NCBI GenBank assembly: GCA_902782235.1
Contig: CACZML010000012.1
Span: 1-34,526 of the forward strand
DNA: 34,526 nt
Source of the DNA: Oscillospiraceae bacterium
Lineage (GTDB): Bacteria; Bacillota; Clostridia; Saccharofermentanales; Saccharofermentanaceae
Direction: 5' to 3'
Within the stretch, counting starts at the first letter, position 1. Each line of letters begins with the position of its first letter. The position numbers were made by a program, and so were the translations under genes. Shown piece after piece: positions 33,517 to 34,526 of this stretch. The notes under the pieces are model-generated. The model was not told the DNA's origin. It made no database searches and was given only the letters and a program-made list of their open reading frames with translations.

Positions 33517-33599
33517 AGTCTCGCAATTTAAAACAAGCCAGGCCGTAAGGCCAGGATGTTGACTTGCTACGCTTAGCAGGCGCTTGCTACTCCCCCATG
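33513..33599 (-). ncRNA. yybP-ykoY family manganese riboswitch (aptamer)
   Basis: Read on the minus strand, the element begins CATGGGGGAGTAGC and ends TTGCGAGACTCATG. GGGGAGUAG and GC(A/G)AGAC are the two highly conserved loops that together form the Mn2+ site in this riboswitch class. Between them lie a first arm (GCAAGCGCC...GC), the conserved GTCAACA-type segment and a stable CCTGGCC-TTAC-GGCCTGG hairpin followed by CTTG. The closing helix P1 pairs CATGGG (33,599-33,594) with CTCATG (33,518-33,513), with one G-U pair. Assignment is by recalled consensus, not by a covariance-model search. The usual partners of this riboswitch are metal exporters such as MntP, P-type ATPases and TerC proteins; here it precedes a MacB/FtsX-type ABC transporter. 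Confidence 0.78.
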
Positions 33600-33613
33600 G
33601 GAATTACATTCTC

Positions 33614-33642
33614 AAGTTAGCATATGCTAATTGGTGTGTCAA
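33614..33642 (-). promoter_or_regulatory. Promoter of the riboswitch-ABC transporter operon, with a palindrome in the spacer
   Basis: A perfect TTGACA (33,642-33,637), a 17-base spacer and an extended -10 TGC-TAACTT (-10 at 33,619-33,614). The 14-base palindrome TTAGCATATGCTAA (33,617-33,630) overlaps spacer and -10, so a repressor could bind there. Transcription should start near 33,607, just ahead of the aptamer. Confidence 0.75.
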
Positions 33643-33698
33643 CCTGAGCAAATCCGCCAAAAAATCGTGGATCTATGTCCGGAATGATTGGGAAAAGG

Positions 33699-33739
33699 GA
33701 AAAAGTCAGTTCATCCGGATCTTGTTGTCCGACTTTTTC
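33699..33739. terminator. Probable terminator after the small conserved gene
   Basis: GAAAAAGTC (33,699-33,707) and GACTTTTTC (33,731-33,739) are perfect inverted repeats. On the minus strand the stem is followed by CCTTTTCCC; the T-rich arm and A-rich partner could act in either direction. It separates the HAD/small-protein genes from the ABC operon. The 33,380-33,798 gap holds this element, the promoter, the riboswitch and its terminator, and no gene. Confidence 0.5.
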
Positions 33740-33798
33740 AGTGGCTTTTGTCGGAAAAGTGTGACGCAATACCGTGTGACGAGACGGATCTTTGCGGG

Positions 33799-34014
33799 TC
33801 AGTAGATCGTCTTTACCTCATCGACGCCGTAGAGCTTCTTGAACTCTATAAGGTCGGCATCCGACTTGATGAGCATCACATCGTGGTACTTGCCGGTCTT
33901 ATTGTCGATGAAGCCGGCAGTTTTCTCTCCCGTGCAGATGCTCGACTTTACTGCGGGTGTCTCATTGTCCTTGTCGTAGGATAACTGTGCAGGTTTCTTT
34001 TTACCGAACATCAT
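33799..34014 (-). CDS. Small conserved protein of unknown function
   Basis: A complete 71-residue protein, basic at the N-terminus (MMFGKKK) and ending YGVDEVKTIY. The segments SSICTGEKTAGF and GKYHDVMLI give it the look of a small conserved Clostridia protein that databases sometimes label 'aspartate dehydrogenase' without good reason; that recognition is from memory. No signal peptide or membrane helix is visible. The start overlaps the stop of the HAD gene (ATGA) and is preceded by AAGGAG, so the two are translated together. A second ATG directly follows and could be the true start. Confidence 0.8.
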   Translation of the reverse strand: MMFGKKKPAQLSYDKDNETPAVKSSICTGEKTAGFIDNKTGKYHDVMLIKSDADLIEFKKLYGVDEVKTIY

Positions 34015-34526
34015 AAGAACTCCTTTGCGAGAGCTTCAACGAATTCAGCGTCATCAAGTACAGATATGTCGGGAATGACTTTCGGAGCTGGAAGTCTGCG
34101 GCGGTTGATCCAGAGTGAATGCCAGCCGGCTTTTATCGCGCCTGCTATATCCTTGTCGTAATTGTCGCCGACCATCCAGAGGTCGGAAGGGGAGAGCCCG
34201 AGGCGGTCTTCCATCATGCGGAACAGCTCAATGTCAGGCTTGGTATATGGTGTGTCGCCGGTAACGAGGATAAGAGAACGGTCAAACCAGCGGTCGAGAT
34301 CCAGCATGTCCACCTTGTTCCACTGGTGCTTTGATTCGCCTGCGGTAAGGATCGCGAGCTTTATCTCCGGATCGGAGGCGAGCTTGTCCAGTACAGACGC
34401 GAGCGCATCACTTATGACCATATGGCTCTGGAGTTCAAGGTAAGCGTCAGCTGAGAGAACGCCATCCTCAGGCTTATAGGGAAGTCCCAGAAGTCTGAAT
34501 GTCTCATTGTAGCGCCAGCCGTTGAT
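34011..34526 (-). CDS. HAD family hydrolase, C-terminal part (cut by the window edge)
   Basis: The frame is open to the last base, so the N-terminus with the DxD nucleophile motif lies outside the window. The visible ~171 residues contain the later HAD motifs: LAILTAGES (motif II), the lysine of KPDIELF (motif III) and MVGDNYDKDIAGAIKAGW (motif IV, Mg2+-binding aspartates). The cap-side and core pattern fits a phosphatase/phosphonatase-like HAD enzyme with a small phosphorylated substrate, which cannot be specified. It overlaps the small conserved gene by four bases. Confidence 0.88.
   Translation of the reverse strand: MNGWRYNETFRLLGLPYKPEDGVLSADAYLELQSHMVISDALASVLDKLASDPEIKLAILTAGESKHQWNKVDMLDLDRWFDRSLILVTGDTPYTKPDIELFRMMEDRLGLSPSDLWMVGDNYDKDIAGAIKAGWHSLWINRRRLPAPKVIPDISVLDDAEFVEALAKEFL

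Noticed and set aside
33535..33660. Possible IS200/IS605 end or omega-RNA scar upstream of the ABC ATPase gene
   Set aside because: The GC-rich hairpins and GTTGAC-like sequence first suggested a transposon end, but no tnpA/tnpB remnant exists, and the promoter, GGGGAGTAG and GCGAGAC loops and downstream terminator fit a yybP-ykoY riboswitch leader much better.
33759..33781. 8-bp direct repeat GTGTGACG (two copies, 15-base period)
   Set aside because: Short and next to a probable terminator; no third copy or conserved context, so not enough to call a regulatory site.
1..34526. CRISPR array, tRNA, rRNA, prophage or insertion sequence
   Set aside because: No regularly spaced repeats, no tRNA-like cloverleaf or rRNA sequence recognised by eye, and no integrase, transposase or phage structural gene.

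Overview
This window looks like chromosomal DNA from a low-to-moderate GC Bacillota bacterium of the class Clostridia, probably an uncultured gut or rumen lineage. The evidence is the gene content and order: uvrB-dnaE, pfkA, mutS2, a FabT-like MarR regulator with an acyl carrier protein, and the methionine-gamma-lyase-like / HlyD-like / YggS / SepF cluster. AGGAGG-type ribosome binding sites and TTGACA/TATAAT promoters agree. No rRNA, tRNA, CRISPR array, phage gene or transposase was seen.

Bases 1-17,809 are all on the + strand and mostly housekeeping: the end of uvrB, dnaE (frame broken near its 3' end), a sirtuin, a membrane-anchored Ntn-type amidohydrolase, pfkA, mutS2, a CPBP membrane protease, a FabT-like regulator with acyl carrier protein and lipid kinase, a PLP enzyme of the 'aluminium resistance' family, a HlyD-like membrane protein, yggS and sepF. 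Bases 18,079-25,342 (+) carry an acyltransferase-3 membrane protein, then a run made of a DUF47/PhoU-like protein and two large cytoplasmic diguanylate cyclases with LacI-type sugar-binding sensor domains. The first of these also carries a GH16 glycosidase-like domain whose nucleophile position is Gln. Bases 25,359-27,312 (-) hold a PAP2 phosphatase and larA. Bases 27,478-28,800 (+) hold a type I glutamine synthetase broken into three frames. Bases 29,012-34,526 (-) hold a PD-(D/E)XK-like orphan protein, a MacB/FtsX-type ABC transporter (permease and ATPase), a small conserved protein and a HAD hydrolase cut by the window edge.

The most interesting element is the 5' leader of the ABC transporter operon, read on the minus strand (about 33,431-33,642). 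It has a strong promoter, a sequence with the hallmarks of the yybP-ykoY manganese riboswitch, and downstream arms that can form a mutually exclusive anti-antiterminator, antiterminator and intrinsic terminator. The predicted logic is that Mn2+ turns on this export-type ABC transporter, which is not one of the usual gene classes for that riboswitch. The GH16-like / LacI-type / GGDEF fusion is the second highlight.

The window also has clustered small-scale damage: a 40-bp tandem duplication between dnaE and the sirtuin gene, a 12-bp in-frame tandem duplication inside the sirtuin, a deletion with frameshift in dnaE, and two in glnA that remove conserved active-site sequence. Assembly error is the simplest explanation for the lesions in such central genes, but only reads can decide.
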